A stretch of DNA of 12,982 nt from Candidatus Roizmanbacteria bacterium CG_4_9_14_0_2_um_filter_39_13 (GCA_002788865.1 PFSC01000012.1:1-12982), one strand, 5' to 3'; counted from the stretch's first letter, positions 7,350-12,982 are shown. Notes: generated by a model from the sequence alone, not told the origin. Numbers and translations: made by a program.

Positions 7350-7907
7350 ATGTCAATTATGCCTGACCATTGGATAAGAAGAATGGTCAAAGAACACAAT
7401 ATGATCGATCCTTTTCAGGATGAGCAGGTCAGAGATGGCCACGTATCATATGGCCTTTCATCATATGGATACGATCTGAGAGTAGCGGATGAGTTTAAGA
7501 TTTTTACCAACGTCCACTCAGCGGTAGTAGATCCGAAGGAATTTGATGAAAAATCATTTGTTGATATTAGCGGAGAAGGACAAATTCTTATTCCACCCAA
7601 TTCATTTGCATTGACACGAAGTCAAGAGTATTTTAAAATCCCGAGAAGCGTTATGGGGCTATGTATCGGCAAATCTACCTATGCGCGCTGTGGAATAATT
7701 GTCAATGTCACACCTCTTCAGCCGGAATGGGAAGGATCTCTTATTATTGAAATATCAAATACCACGCCGCTTCCTGCACGAATCTACGCTGGCGAGGGGA
7801 TTGCTCAGATTATTTTCTTTGAAGCAGATGAAGTATGTGAAAAATCTTATAAAGATACTTTAGGGAAGTATTCACACCAAACTTCAATTGTTCTTCCAAG
7901 AGTTTAA
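7350..7907 (+). CDS. dcd: dCTP deaminase
   Basis: This 185-residue enzyme of the dUTPase-like trimer fold deaminates dCTP to dUTP and feeds dUMP and thymidylate synthesis. Key segments are SYGLSSYGYDLRV (33-45), the nucleotide loop IGKSTYARCG (106-115, where many homologues have RSSLAR), NVTPLQPEWEG (119-129) and IIEISN with Glu134 as the expected catalytic base. It ends GKYSHQTS, which closes over the triphosphate. Length is that of the compact bacterial/Chlamydia-like form. Whether it is a simple deaminase or a bifunctional DCD-DUT that goes straight to dUMP cannot be decided by eye. It follows ppcA by 9 bp but carries its own -10-like box. The start at 7350 is supported by that box. Met4 would be an alternative. 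Confidence 0.93.
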   Translation: MSIMPDHWIRRMVKEHNMIDPFQDEQVRDGHVSYGLSSYGYDLRVADEFKIFTNVHSAVVDPKEFDEKSFVDISGEGQILIPPNSFALTRSQEYFKIPRSVMGLCIGKSTYARCGIIVNVTPLQPEWEGSLIIEISNTTPLPARIYAGEGIAQIIFFEADEVCEKSYKDTLGKYSHQTSIVLPRV

Positions 7908-7947
7908 AAGAGAAGATAATCATTCCTTCTATCAGAAATAAGTGTAT

Positions 7948-7953
7948 TATTAT
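7948..7953 (+). promoter_or_regulatory. -10-like box TATTAT of the glycosidase-like gene
   Basis: TATTAT, then AGCTCT (6 nt), then ATG at 7960. It supports that start over the upstream in-frame GTG at 7942, which would place the box inside the gene. Confidence 0.55.
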
Positions 7954-7959
7954 AGCTCT

Positions 7960-9669
7960 ATGTCTTCACAAGTGCCTAAAATCGCAAAATACGGGGTCAT
8001 GATTATTTTTATGATCTTTTTTCTTCAGATGAAGCCTGTTCTCGCCGCTAATCACTCGATAAACAAATTTGGTATTCATCTTGCTCAACCTCAGGACGAA
8101 GATATTGATCGTGCAGACATTCTTGTTAATGGAGCGGATGGACAGTGGGGATATATCACTTTGGTGATCCATGAAGATGATAAAAATAGAGACAAATGGC
8201 AACCCATCTTTGATAAACTGCGAGATCGGGGCCTGGTACCAATCATTCGGCTTGCAACATCTCCTGAGGGTGAAAATTGGAAGCGCCCAGAAGAGGGAGA
8301 TGCAGATGAGTGGGTAGCTTTTTTGAACAGTTTGCATTGGGTGGTCAAAAATCGTTACATTATTTTGTTCAATGAGCCAAACCATGCATCTGAATGGGGA
8401 GGTGAAGTTGATCCGAAATCTTTTGCTCGGGTGAATGAAGCATTTGCGCGGAAACTTAAAGAAGCTGATGATGATTTTTTTGTGATGATGGGAGGGATGG
8501 ATGCATCTGCTCCACAAAGCAGACCACGGTATATGTACGAGAAGGTCTTTTTGGAAGAGGTAGTGGGAGAGATCGGCGTTGATGATTTTAATGAACTGTT
8601 TGACGGCCTGTCATCTCATTCATATCCAAATCCAAATTTTGCCGGATCACCACATAGCAGTGGACGAGGGACCGTTAAAACATATGAATGGGAGCTCTCA
8701 CTATTATCTTCCTTGGGGATCAAAGCGCTCCCGGTATTTATCACTGAAACGGGGTGGAATGGTGACGTGCTTTCACGCACGCAGATTGCAGAGAACTTTC
8801 AATATGTATTTCAAAATGTATGGATTCCCGATGAACGAGTGATTGCGGTGACGCCATTTGTGCTCAATTATCAGGGCGAGCCATTCCTCAAGTTTTCCTG
8901 GGTAAAAGAGGGAAATGGAGGAGTATATCCTGAATATGAAATGGTTCGGGACATGGAGAAACGGGACGGAAACCCTGAAATACGTCAGGATGGGTCATTT
9001 GACATGACTGATTTTCCGCACGATATTGTTGAGCAGTCGACCTACCATCTGCGGGTAGATGTGACAAACAATGGTCAAGCGATCTGGAGTCGTGAGAATG
9101 GGTATGGATTTATGCTTGAAAATGTCGAGCCTTCGCAGTATCTGATCTCATCATTTGGTGAAATCAAGCCATTTGAAACAAGAACCATTGATATATATTT
9201 TTCTACTCTTGATGTACTGGGTACGTTTAATTCACGCATTGTGCTCTATCGAAATGAAGATATGGTCATAAGCAGCAGTCATTGGGATTATGAAGTAGTG
9301 TCGCTTCCTTCGCTTTTATACAAAATTTCCCTATTCCCAAAGCGAACCGCCACTGACAGCGATTTTGAACTTCAAATATATAATCAACACGAAGAGCTTG
9401 TATTTAGGAAAGGTGGTCTTCAAGTCGTTGATGGACAAGGTTCCATAGAGAAAGTTGATAATATTGCACTTGGTCAAAAGTACCGCGTAGTTCTTCTCAA
9501 AAAACAGTATCTCCCACGCCAGACCTATGCTGATTTTAAGAAGGGGGAGAATGAGGTTGTATTTGAACCGATGATTCCCCTTGATTTTGATGGTGATGGC
9601 GCTGTGGGGTGGGGCGATATCGGAGCAGTGCTCAAGAATTTGAGACTCCTTGGAATGTGGATGATATAG
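7960..9669 (+). CDS. Secreted clan GH-A-like glycoside hydrolase with dockerin-like tail
   Basis: The 569-residue protein starts with a signal peptide (hydrophobic core about 11-23, likely cut after PVLAA near residue 29-30). A TIM-barrel-like domain follows to about residue 330. It has Glu139 in LFNEPNH as the probable acid/base and Glu263 in FITETGWN as the probable nucleophile, the two-glutamate layout of clan GH-A retaining glycosidases. The family (GH5, GH39 or similar) and substrate are not clear. Next come an Ig-like domain (about 345-445) and a second beta domain (about 450-535). The end is a calcium-loop segment, DFDGDGAVGWGD (542-553), spaced like the first half of a dockerin repeat. 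The frame then ends oddly in LRLLGMWMI, and a -1 shift near 9639 would give a better-looking tail. It may act on extracellular glycans or the cell's own envelope. Confidence 0.8.
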   Translation: MSSQVPKIAKYGVMIIFMIFFLQMKPVLAANHSINKFGIHLAQPQDEDIDRADILVNGADGQWGYITLVIHEDDKNRDKWQPIFDKLRDRGLVPIIRLATSPEGENWKRPEEGDADEWVAFLNSLHWVVKNRYIILFNEPNHASEWGGEVDPKSFARVNEAFARKLKEADDDFFVMMGGMDASAPQSRPRYMYEKVFLEEVVGEIGVDDFNELFDGLSSHSYPNPNFAGSPHSSGRGTVKTYEWELSLLSSLGIKALPVFITETGWNGDVLSRTQIAENFQYVFQNVWIPDERVIAVTPFVLNYQGEPFLKFSWVKEGNGGVYPEYEMVRDMEKRDGNPEIRQDGSFDMTDFPHDIVEQSTYHLRVDVTNNGQAIWSRENGYGFMLENVEPSQYLISSFGEIKPFETRTIDIYFSTLDVLGTFNSRIVLYRNEDMVISSSHWDYEVVSLPSLLYKISLFPKRTATDSDFELQIYNQHEELVFRKGGLQVVDGQGSIEKVDNIALGQKYRVVLLKKQYLPRQTYADFKKGENEVVFEPMIPLDFDGDGAVGWGDIGAVLKNLRLLGMWMI

Positions 9670-9737
9670 TGATGACTTTTGTTTTACAAGAGGCGCTCTC
9701 CCCCGCATTAAAGAGTGCGGTAGAGGAGAGGACATGA
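9639..9737 (+). other. Alternative C-terminal frame of the glycosidase-like gene (-1 frame)
   Basis: If reading slips back one base at AATTTGAG (9637-9644), the protein continues FETPWNVDDIVMTFVLQ and ends at TGA 9735-9737, about 22 residues longer. WNVDDIV after the calcium loop looks like the second half of a dockerin-like or EF-hand repeat, unlike the LRLLGMWMI end of the main frame. A single missing T would explain it. The base count is seen. The interpretation is inferred. Confidence 0.35.
9696..9730 (+). terminator. Imperfect hairpin after the glycosidase-like gene
   Basis: CTCTCC (9696-9701) pairs with GGAGAG (9725-9730), and inside it CCGCA (9703-9707) pairs with TGCGG (9716-9720) around an 8-nt loop. 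No T run follows directly, so it may be a weak terminator, an mRNA 3'-end stabiliser, or a degraded palindromic repeat. Confidence 0.4.
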
Positions 9738-9775
9738 ATATATAGATTGGATTGGTATGACAATCTATATATTCA
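9735..9775. repeat. Perfect 15-bp inverted repeat, 11-nt loop
   Basis: The arms at 9735-9749 (TGAATATATAGATTG) and 9761-9775 are perfect reverse complements. It stands tandem to the preceding hairpin and is followed by an AT-rich stretch with repeated CAATT/AATTTT words (9774-9806). It could end transcription from either side or be an operator-like site or a small mobile repeat. Confidence 0.7.
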
Positions 9776-9865
9776 AATTTTCAATTGCCAATTTTAAATT
9801 TTCAATGAAAATAATAACATTTTACGTCGTTAAATGTAAATTTTTCAGTTTTTTGAGCTTAAATA

Positions 9866-9871
9866 TATAAT
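9866..9871 (+). promoter_or_regulatory. Consensus TATAAT in the gene-free region
   Basis: This is an exact -10 consensus. A TTG lies exactly 6 nt downstream (9878) and opens a frame of 21 codons, MPCFSSLLILFGRYKSEG and onward. The -35 zone (TTCAGT at 9844-9849) is weak. In an AT-rich region a chance match is quite possible. Confidence 0.35.
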
Positions 9872-9877
9872 GACCGT

Positions 9878-10173
9878 TTGCCATGTTTTTCTTCATTATT
9901 AATTCTCTTTGGAAGATATAAAAGTGAAGGTTTATTTTTTTAATTTAAAAATAGGGGAGTGGTTGTAGCAAATTTGAAGAGAGGCTCGTGAGGGAGAGTG
10001 CTTGAAAAAAAGAGTAGGATCGCTTCTCCACCTAAAAACTTTCTATTTGGTCACACACCATCAATTTTATGCTGTTACAGCAGTCTAAATACAGTTATTT
10101 AAGCGAGCGAATGATTTTTTCTCATTTGGAGACTACCATACTGAAGTCGAGGTTATGCTCGACTTATTTATTT
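9878..10173 (+). ncRNA. Candidate untranslated RNA between glycosidase-like gene and aclB
   Basis: This stretch has no convincing protein gene on either strand. It runs from just after a consensus TATAAT to a hairpin with a T-rich tail at 10144-10173. Its middle (9951-10035) is richer in G than the surroundings and includes small hairpins such as TGCTG-TTA-CAGCA (10070-10082). I found no hallmarks of RNase P RNA, tmRNA or tRNA. It may equally be ordinary spacer. Only the boundary signals support it. Confidence 0.25.
10144..10173 (+). terminator. Rho-independent terminator-like hairpin
   Basis: AAGTCGAG (10144-10151) pairs perfectly with CTCGACTT (10158-10165) around a 6-nt loop, followed by ATTTATTT. 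It separates the gene-poor region from the aclBA operon and would shield the operon from upstream transcription, or could serve as a leader element. Confidence 0.55.
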
Positions 10174-10272
10174 GAATAGTATTAGTTGGCTCGATACCAT
10201 TTTTCCTCACGTCGTCACCCAAAGGGGCCCACGACATTGTTTCGGAAAAAGATATCTTCGCCAAGCTCTATT

Positions 10273-10278
10273 TACATT
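10273..10278 (+). promoter_or_regulatory. Possible -10 box TACATT upstream of aclB
   Basis: TACATT lies 16 nt before the ATG at 10295, so the transcript would carry a leader of about 10 nt. This differs from the 5-7 nt gap at the other genes. It is the only TANNNT close to the aclB start, and no Shine-Dalgarno sequence is seen. Confidence 0.3.
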
Positions 10279-10294
10279 ACACACTTTTATTTCC

Positions 10295-11593
10295 ATGTCA
10301 CGAGTCAAACTAACCGAACACAAATCAAAACAACTTCTCTACCGCGATTTAAATAAAAAGTACCATGGCGTAGCGGTTTTAATTGACTCAAACGGAAAAC
10401 GTACCTTTTCCACTCCCCTCTCAAAACTACCAGAGAAAGAAATGTATGTCGTCAAGGTCGATCAGGGTGTTAAAGGAAGAATGAAAAAGGGATTAATCGA
10501 ACTCAATGTGAAGCGCGCATCTCTCACAGAATCAATAAAAAAGCTTGTCAGGAAAGGCTATTCCAGTTTTCTTATTGAGCACATGGTGTCATATAAACAG
10601 GATGCTGAACGATATGTGTCTATTGAGCGCACCCGTGAGGGTTTCTTGGTCCGATATGCGACCGTGGGTGGAATAGACATTGAAAGCATGAAAAAGAAGA
10701 TTAATACTGTTGTAATAGGCTATAATCAAATTAAATCGAAGCAGAATGAGGAGGATAGAGTACTGATTAAACAGATTGCGCAAGCTCTCAGTGTTGATGA
10801 GTCCTTCATCAATTCACTCCTTGATTACTGTGAAAAATATTTTGTTTCATTTTGCGAAATAAATCCACTAGTGGTGAAACATCCCCCAGCCTCTAGCCAC
10901 CCCCTTCCTGAAGGGGGAACTATAAAAGATCTCCCTTTTGAAGGGAGTACCCTGAAAGGGGGAGGGATGTTTATCTTAGACCTTGCCGTTGAAGTCGACA
11001 GTACTGCGAGATATTTTGTGCGAGATGGGTGGATGGAGCAAGATGTTGTTCAAGATCAGCAAAAATCCCCCGAAGAGAAGTCCATAAAGATGCTCAATGA
11101 CAACAGTCAGGCAGCTTTATCATTTACACTGCTGAATCAAAATGGCTCAGTGTGGGTACTTCTTTCAGGAGGAGGAGCAAGTATTACGCTGGCTGACGAG
11201 TTTTATAATTTAGGTCATGGAAAAGACCTTGGAAATTACGGAGAATATTCGGGAAATCCAAACGCGGAGGAAACGTATCTGTATACAAAAGAAGTATTGA
11301 AGGCATTGTTTAAAAGCAAGTCGAAGAAAAAAATACTTCTCATTGGGGGAGGTGTTGCAAACTTTACCGATGTTCGGATCACCTTTCAAGGAATCATTAA
11401 AGCACTGGAAGAAAATAAAAAAGAGCTTGGAAAGAATGATGTCATAATATATGTACGTCGTGGTGGACCAATGCAGAAAGAAGGACTTGCTATGATGGAA
11501 ACGTGGCTGCAAACCAATAGTATGTATGGATATGTTGCAGGACCAGAGCTTCCACTCTATGAAATTGTCAGGAAAGTTGTGAAAGTATTATGA
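10295..11593 (+). CDS. aclB: ATP-citrate lyase, ATP-grasp subunit
   Basis: With AclA this cytosolic subunit cleaves citrate with ATP and CoA to acetyl-CoA, oxaloacetate, ADP and phosphate. It corresponds to the N-terminal part of animal ATP-citrate lyase and to the small subunit of the Chlorobium enzyme, and resembles succinyl-CoA synthetase beta. Visible segments are the N-terminal helix with KQLLYRDL, EINPLVV (188-194), FILDLAVEVD (226-235), a GGGAS glycine turn, NYGEYSGNP (314-322), GGGVANFTDV and VRRGGP. Length is 432 residues against about 400 in relatives, because residues 196-224 are an in-frame palindromic repeat that replaces a short beta-turn. The start at 10295 fits the family N terminus. 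The open frame reaches back to 10172 but that extension is unlike the family. The stop overlaps the aclA start (ATGA). Confidence 0.92.
   Translation: MSRVKLTEHKSKQLLYRDLNKKYHGVAVLIDSNGKRTFSTPLSKLPEKEMYVVKVDQGVKGRMKKGLIELNVKRASLTESIKKLVRKGYSSFLIEHMVSYKQDAERYVSIERTREGFLVRYATVGGIDIESMKKKINTVVIGYNQIKSKQNEEDRVLIKQIAQALSVDESFINSLLDYCEKYFVSFCEINPLVVKHPPASSHPLPEGGTIKDLPFEGSTLKGGGMFILDLAVEVDSTARYFVRDGWMEQDVVQDQQKSPEEKSIKMLNDNSQAALSFTLLNQNGSVWVLLSGGGASITLADEFYNLGHGKDLGNYGEYSGNPNAEETYLYTKEVLKALFKSKSKKKILLIGGGVANFTDVRITFQGIIKALEENKKELGKNDVIIYVRRGGPMQKEGLAMMETWLQTNSMYGYVAGPELPLYEIVRKVVKVL
10877..10972 (+). repeat. Palindromic repeat element, copy 1, inserted in frame in aclB
   Basis: The outer arms AAACATCCC (10877-10885) and GGGATGTTT (10964-10972) are complementary. 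Between them lie two perfect 7-bp hairpins, CCCCCTT/AAGGGGG (10900-10917, loop CCTG) and CTCCCTT/AAGGGAG (10931-10947, loop TTG). The whole can fold as a three-stem junction. It encodes PLPEGGTIKDLPFEGS within the extra segment of AclB. A second copy lies in aclA at 12575-12677. Confidence 0.88.
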
Positions 11594-12982
11594 TCGATAT
11601 AAAAAAAATTCGCAAAACAAATCACTCAATTGTCTCGCTGGGAAATCATCCGAGGATTTTACAATCCATGTTGGATTTTGATTTCTTATGTGGAAAAGAC
11701 ACGCCAGACCTTGTTGCAATCATTGCGACGGGAAAAAAATATGTTCGACTCTTTTGGGGAGATGATGAGGTGTTGATTCCTGTGTATCAAGAGGTTGCGA
11801 AACTGCCCCGTCATATCAAGCGATCTATTACCTTGTTTCTCAACTTGACCTCAGGACGACGAACACTCTCCTCCACTGTAGATATCCTGAACACTCTCCC
11901 TCATATCGCTGGCGGCGCAGTTTTTGCAGAGAATGTTCCAGAAAAACACGCACTAGAGATATATTCAAAAATAAAAACTGGATCCCGGATCAAGTCCGGG
12001 ATGACAGGCAGAAGATTTGTTATTGGTCCGGCGACCGTTGGTCTGATGGTTCCGGGACATCTGAAACTGGGGGCAATTGGCGGTACTCAGGCGGATCAAC
12101 TTATTGATTCACATCTGTTTGAACCAGGGAATGTGGCAGTATTTTCATCATCTGGCGGCATGACAAATGAGCTTATACAGCTTGTTACAAGGCTCCATAA
12201 GAGAATATCATTCTCATTGTCTTTTGGTGGAGATCGCTTTCCAATACTTTCTCCCGTTGAAGCATTTCTTGCAGCAGAGCAAGATTCAAACACGAAGTCT
12301 ATTGTGTATTTTGGTGAGCTTGGGGGGTACGATGAATACGACTTAGTAGAGTTGATTAAAGAAAAGAAGATTACAAAAAAAATTATTGCATATATTGGCG
12401 GGACTATATCAGAAATGTTTGAGACGCCTCCTCAGTTTGGACATGCAAAGGCAATGGCAAGTCGGGGAGCGGAGACTGCCCAGGCAAAGACAAAAGCGCT
12501 TCAAGATGTTGGTGTTTTAGCAACAAACTCATTTACAGAGTTTATCGAACTTGTGAAAAAGATAGTAACTAAGGTGAACATCCCCCACCCTGACGGGTAC
12601 CCCCTTCCCGAAGGGGGATCGATTAAGAATCTCCCTTATGAAGGGAGTCCCAAACGGAGTGAGGGGAGGGATGTTCAAAAAGCTTTATCTAAAATTCAAT
12701 CACGTTCTTCAGCATTGTTTATGAACTCCATATCAAGAGATGTAGGTGGATCGGTTGAAATTGTGGGAGAGGAATTATTATCTGCGGCTTCAGAAAGATC
12801 ATATGGACATATGGTGGGTTCGATGCTTCTGGGAAGGCAGTTGAGATCTTCAGATACCGCAGAGTTTATTGACCTGATACTGAAACTCTTAGTAGATCAT
12901 GGTCCCTATGTTTCAGGAGCGGTGAATACCATGATTGCGGCGCGAGCAGGGAAGGATTTGGTCTCTTCCTTGGCATCGGGGT
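11590..12982 (+). CDS. aclA: ATP-citrate lyase, CoA-ligase/citryl-CoA lyase subunit (3' end outside window)
   Basis: The frame is open from ATG 11590 to the window edge (464 codons). It matches the C-terminal two-thirds of animal ATP-citrate lyase. The order is an N-terminal CoA-binding domain (MLDFDFLCG, then IGPATVG), the loop SSSGGMTNEL, and His285 in QFGHAKAMA as the residue phosphorylated during catalysis. A linker leads to the citrate-synthase-like domain with DHGPYVSG (His437) and ARAGKDLVSSL. From memory, animal enzymes have AHNT where this has AVNT, a possible active-site-region difference. Two palindromic repeats are inserted in frame, at residues about 131-140 (a loop before the IGPATVG strand) and 330-362 (the interdomain linker). 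Both are places that should tolerate insertions. Translation is likely coupled to aclB by the ATGA overlap. A full subunit has about 600 residues. Confidence 0.92.
   Translation, partial: MIDIKKIRKTNHSIVSLGNHPRILQSMLDFDFLCGKDTPDLVAIIATGKKYVRLFWGDDEVLIPVYQEVAKLPRHIKRSITLFLNLTSGRRTLSSTVDILNTLPHIAGGAVFAENVPEKHALEIYSKIKTGSRIKSGMTGRRFVIGPATVGLMVPGHLKLGAIGGTQADQLIDSHLFEPGNVAVFSSSGGMTNELIQLVTRLHKRISFSLSFGGDRFPILSPVEAFLAAEQDSNTKSIVYFGELGGYDEYDLVELIKEKKITKKIIAYIGGTISEMFETPPQFGHAKAMASRGAETAQAKTKALQDVGVLATNSFTEFIELVKKIVTKVNIPHPDGYPLPEGGSIKNLPYEGSPKRSEGRDVQKALSKIQSRSSALFMNSISRDVGGSVEIVGEELLSAASERSYGHMVGSMLLGRQLRSSDTAEFIDLILKLLVDHGPYVSGAVNTMIAARAGKDLVSSLASG
11978..12007 (+). repeat. Short palindromic repeat inserted in frame in aclA
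   Basis: ATCCCGGA (11982-11989) and TCCGGGAT (11995-12002) form a perfect 8-bp stem with a 5-nt loop, flanked by CTGG and GACAG. This sequence type is a widely distributed short palindrome, normally intergenic in bacteria. Here it encodes about ten extra residues, GSRIKSGMTG, just before the conserved FVIGPATVG strand. Confidence 0.8.
12575..12677 (+). repeat. Palindromic repeat element, copy 2, inserted in frame in aclA
   Basis: The outer arms TGAACATCCC (12575-12584) and GGGATGTTCA (12668-12677) are perfect 10-bp complements. The two inner hairpins match those of copy 1 exactly in their stems, CCCCCTT/AAGGGGG (12600-12617) and CTCCCTT/AAGGGAG (12631-12647), with changed loops (CCCG, ATG). 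An extra small stem ACCC/GGGT lies at 12587-12598. It has the same orientation and central reading frame as copy 1, giving PLPEGGSIKNLPYEGS. Confidence 0.9.

Noticed and set aside
7966..8517. Minus-strand frame of 183 codons opposite the glycosidase gene
   Set aside because: It is antisense to a gene with a signal peptide and catalytic motifs. Its own product has no recognisable features.
9878..10173. RNase P RNA, tmRNA or tRNA in the gene-free stretch
   Set aside because: I found none of their conserved blocks, no T-arm-like GTTCRA motif and no CCA-ended acceptor stem. Only a generic small RNA remains possible.
10172..10294. N-terminal extension of aclB back to a TTG at 10172
   Set aside because: The extra 41 residues do not resemble the family, and the conserved N-terminal helix begins at the ATG at 10295. 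The region also follows a terminator hairpin and holds leader-like sequence.
10877..12677. CRISPR array or tandem repeat explanation for the two similar elements
   Set aside because: There are only two copies 1.7 kb apart, each internally palindromic and inside a reading frame. There is no regular spacer pattern.
1..12982. TGA recoding (genetic code 25)
   Set aside because: Antitoxin, transposase and aclB end naturally at TGA with adjacent or overlapping starts, and no conserved protein runs through an in-frame TGA.

Overview
The window looks like part of a small-genome, AT-rich bacterium, most plausibly a Patescibacteria/CPR lineage such as Microgenomates. This placement is an inference. 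It rests on an archaeal-type PEP carboxylase, very short gene spacing, the near absence of Shine-Dalgarno sites, and a secreted glycosidase-like protein with a dockerin-like tail. TGA is used as a normal stop (antitoxin gene, aclB, transposase), so the TGA-recoding Gracilibacteria/Absconditabacteria are unlikely.

Layout. Positions 1-515 hold the end of a VapB-like antitoxin and a PIN (VapC-like) toxin gene. The toxin gene is cut by an insertion sequence (467-1754) with 25-bp inverted ends and an IS256/MULE-like DDE transposase. Next come a membrane-anchored gene split by a -1 frameshift (1772-2580) and thiamine pyrophosphokinase (2598-3254). A class I aminotransferase on the minus strand (3251-4447) converges on the kinase gene, and their stop codons overlap. 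A 45-bp divergent promoter region separates the aminotransferase from an HD-domain-like orphan (4493-5806). PEP carboxylase (ppcA, 5820-7340), dCTP deaminase (7350-7907) and a secreted clan-A-like glycosidase (7960-9669) follow. About 0.6 kb without a convincing protein gene (9670-10294) carries hairpins and a possible small RNA. The window ends with a two-subunit ATP-citrate lyase operon, aclB (10295-11593) and aclA (11590 to beyond the end), joined by an ATGA overlap.

Metabolic logic (inference). PEP carboxylase makes oxaloacetate from PEP, ATP-citrate lyase makes oxaloacetate and acetyl-CoA from citrate, and an aspartate-type aminotransferase could turn oxaloacetate into aspartate. The window is therefore rich in genes around the oxaloacetate node. 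dCTP deaminase serves dUMP/dTTP supply and thiamine pyrophosphokinase serves cofactor salvage.

The two strongest unusual signals are these. (1) Eight genes share a TANNNT -10-like box placed 5-7 nt before the start codon and have no Shine-Dalgarno sequence, which suggests genome-wide leaderless transcription. (2) The ATP-citrate lyase operon carries three palindromic repeats inserted in frame inside its coding sequences. Two are copies of one three-stem element of about 95 bp that encode the same peptide motif. They behave like Rickettsia palindromic elements but lie in an unrelated bacterium and in adjacent subunits of one enzyme.
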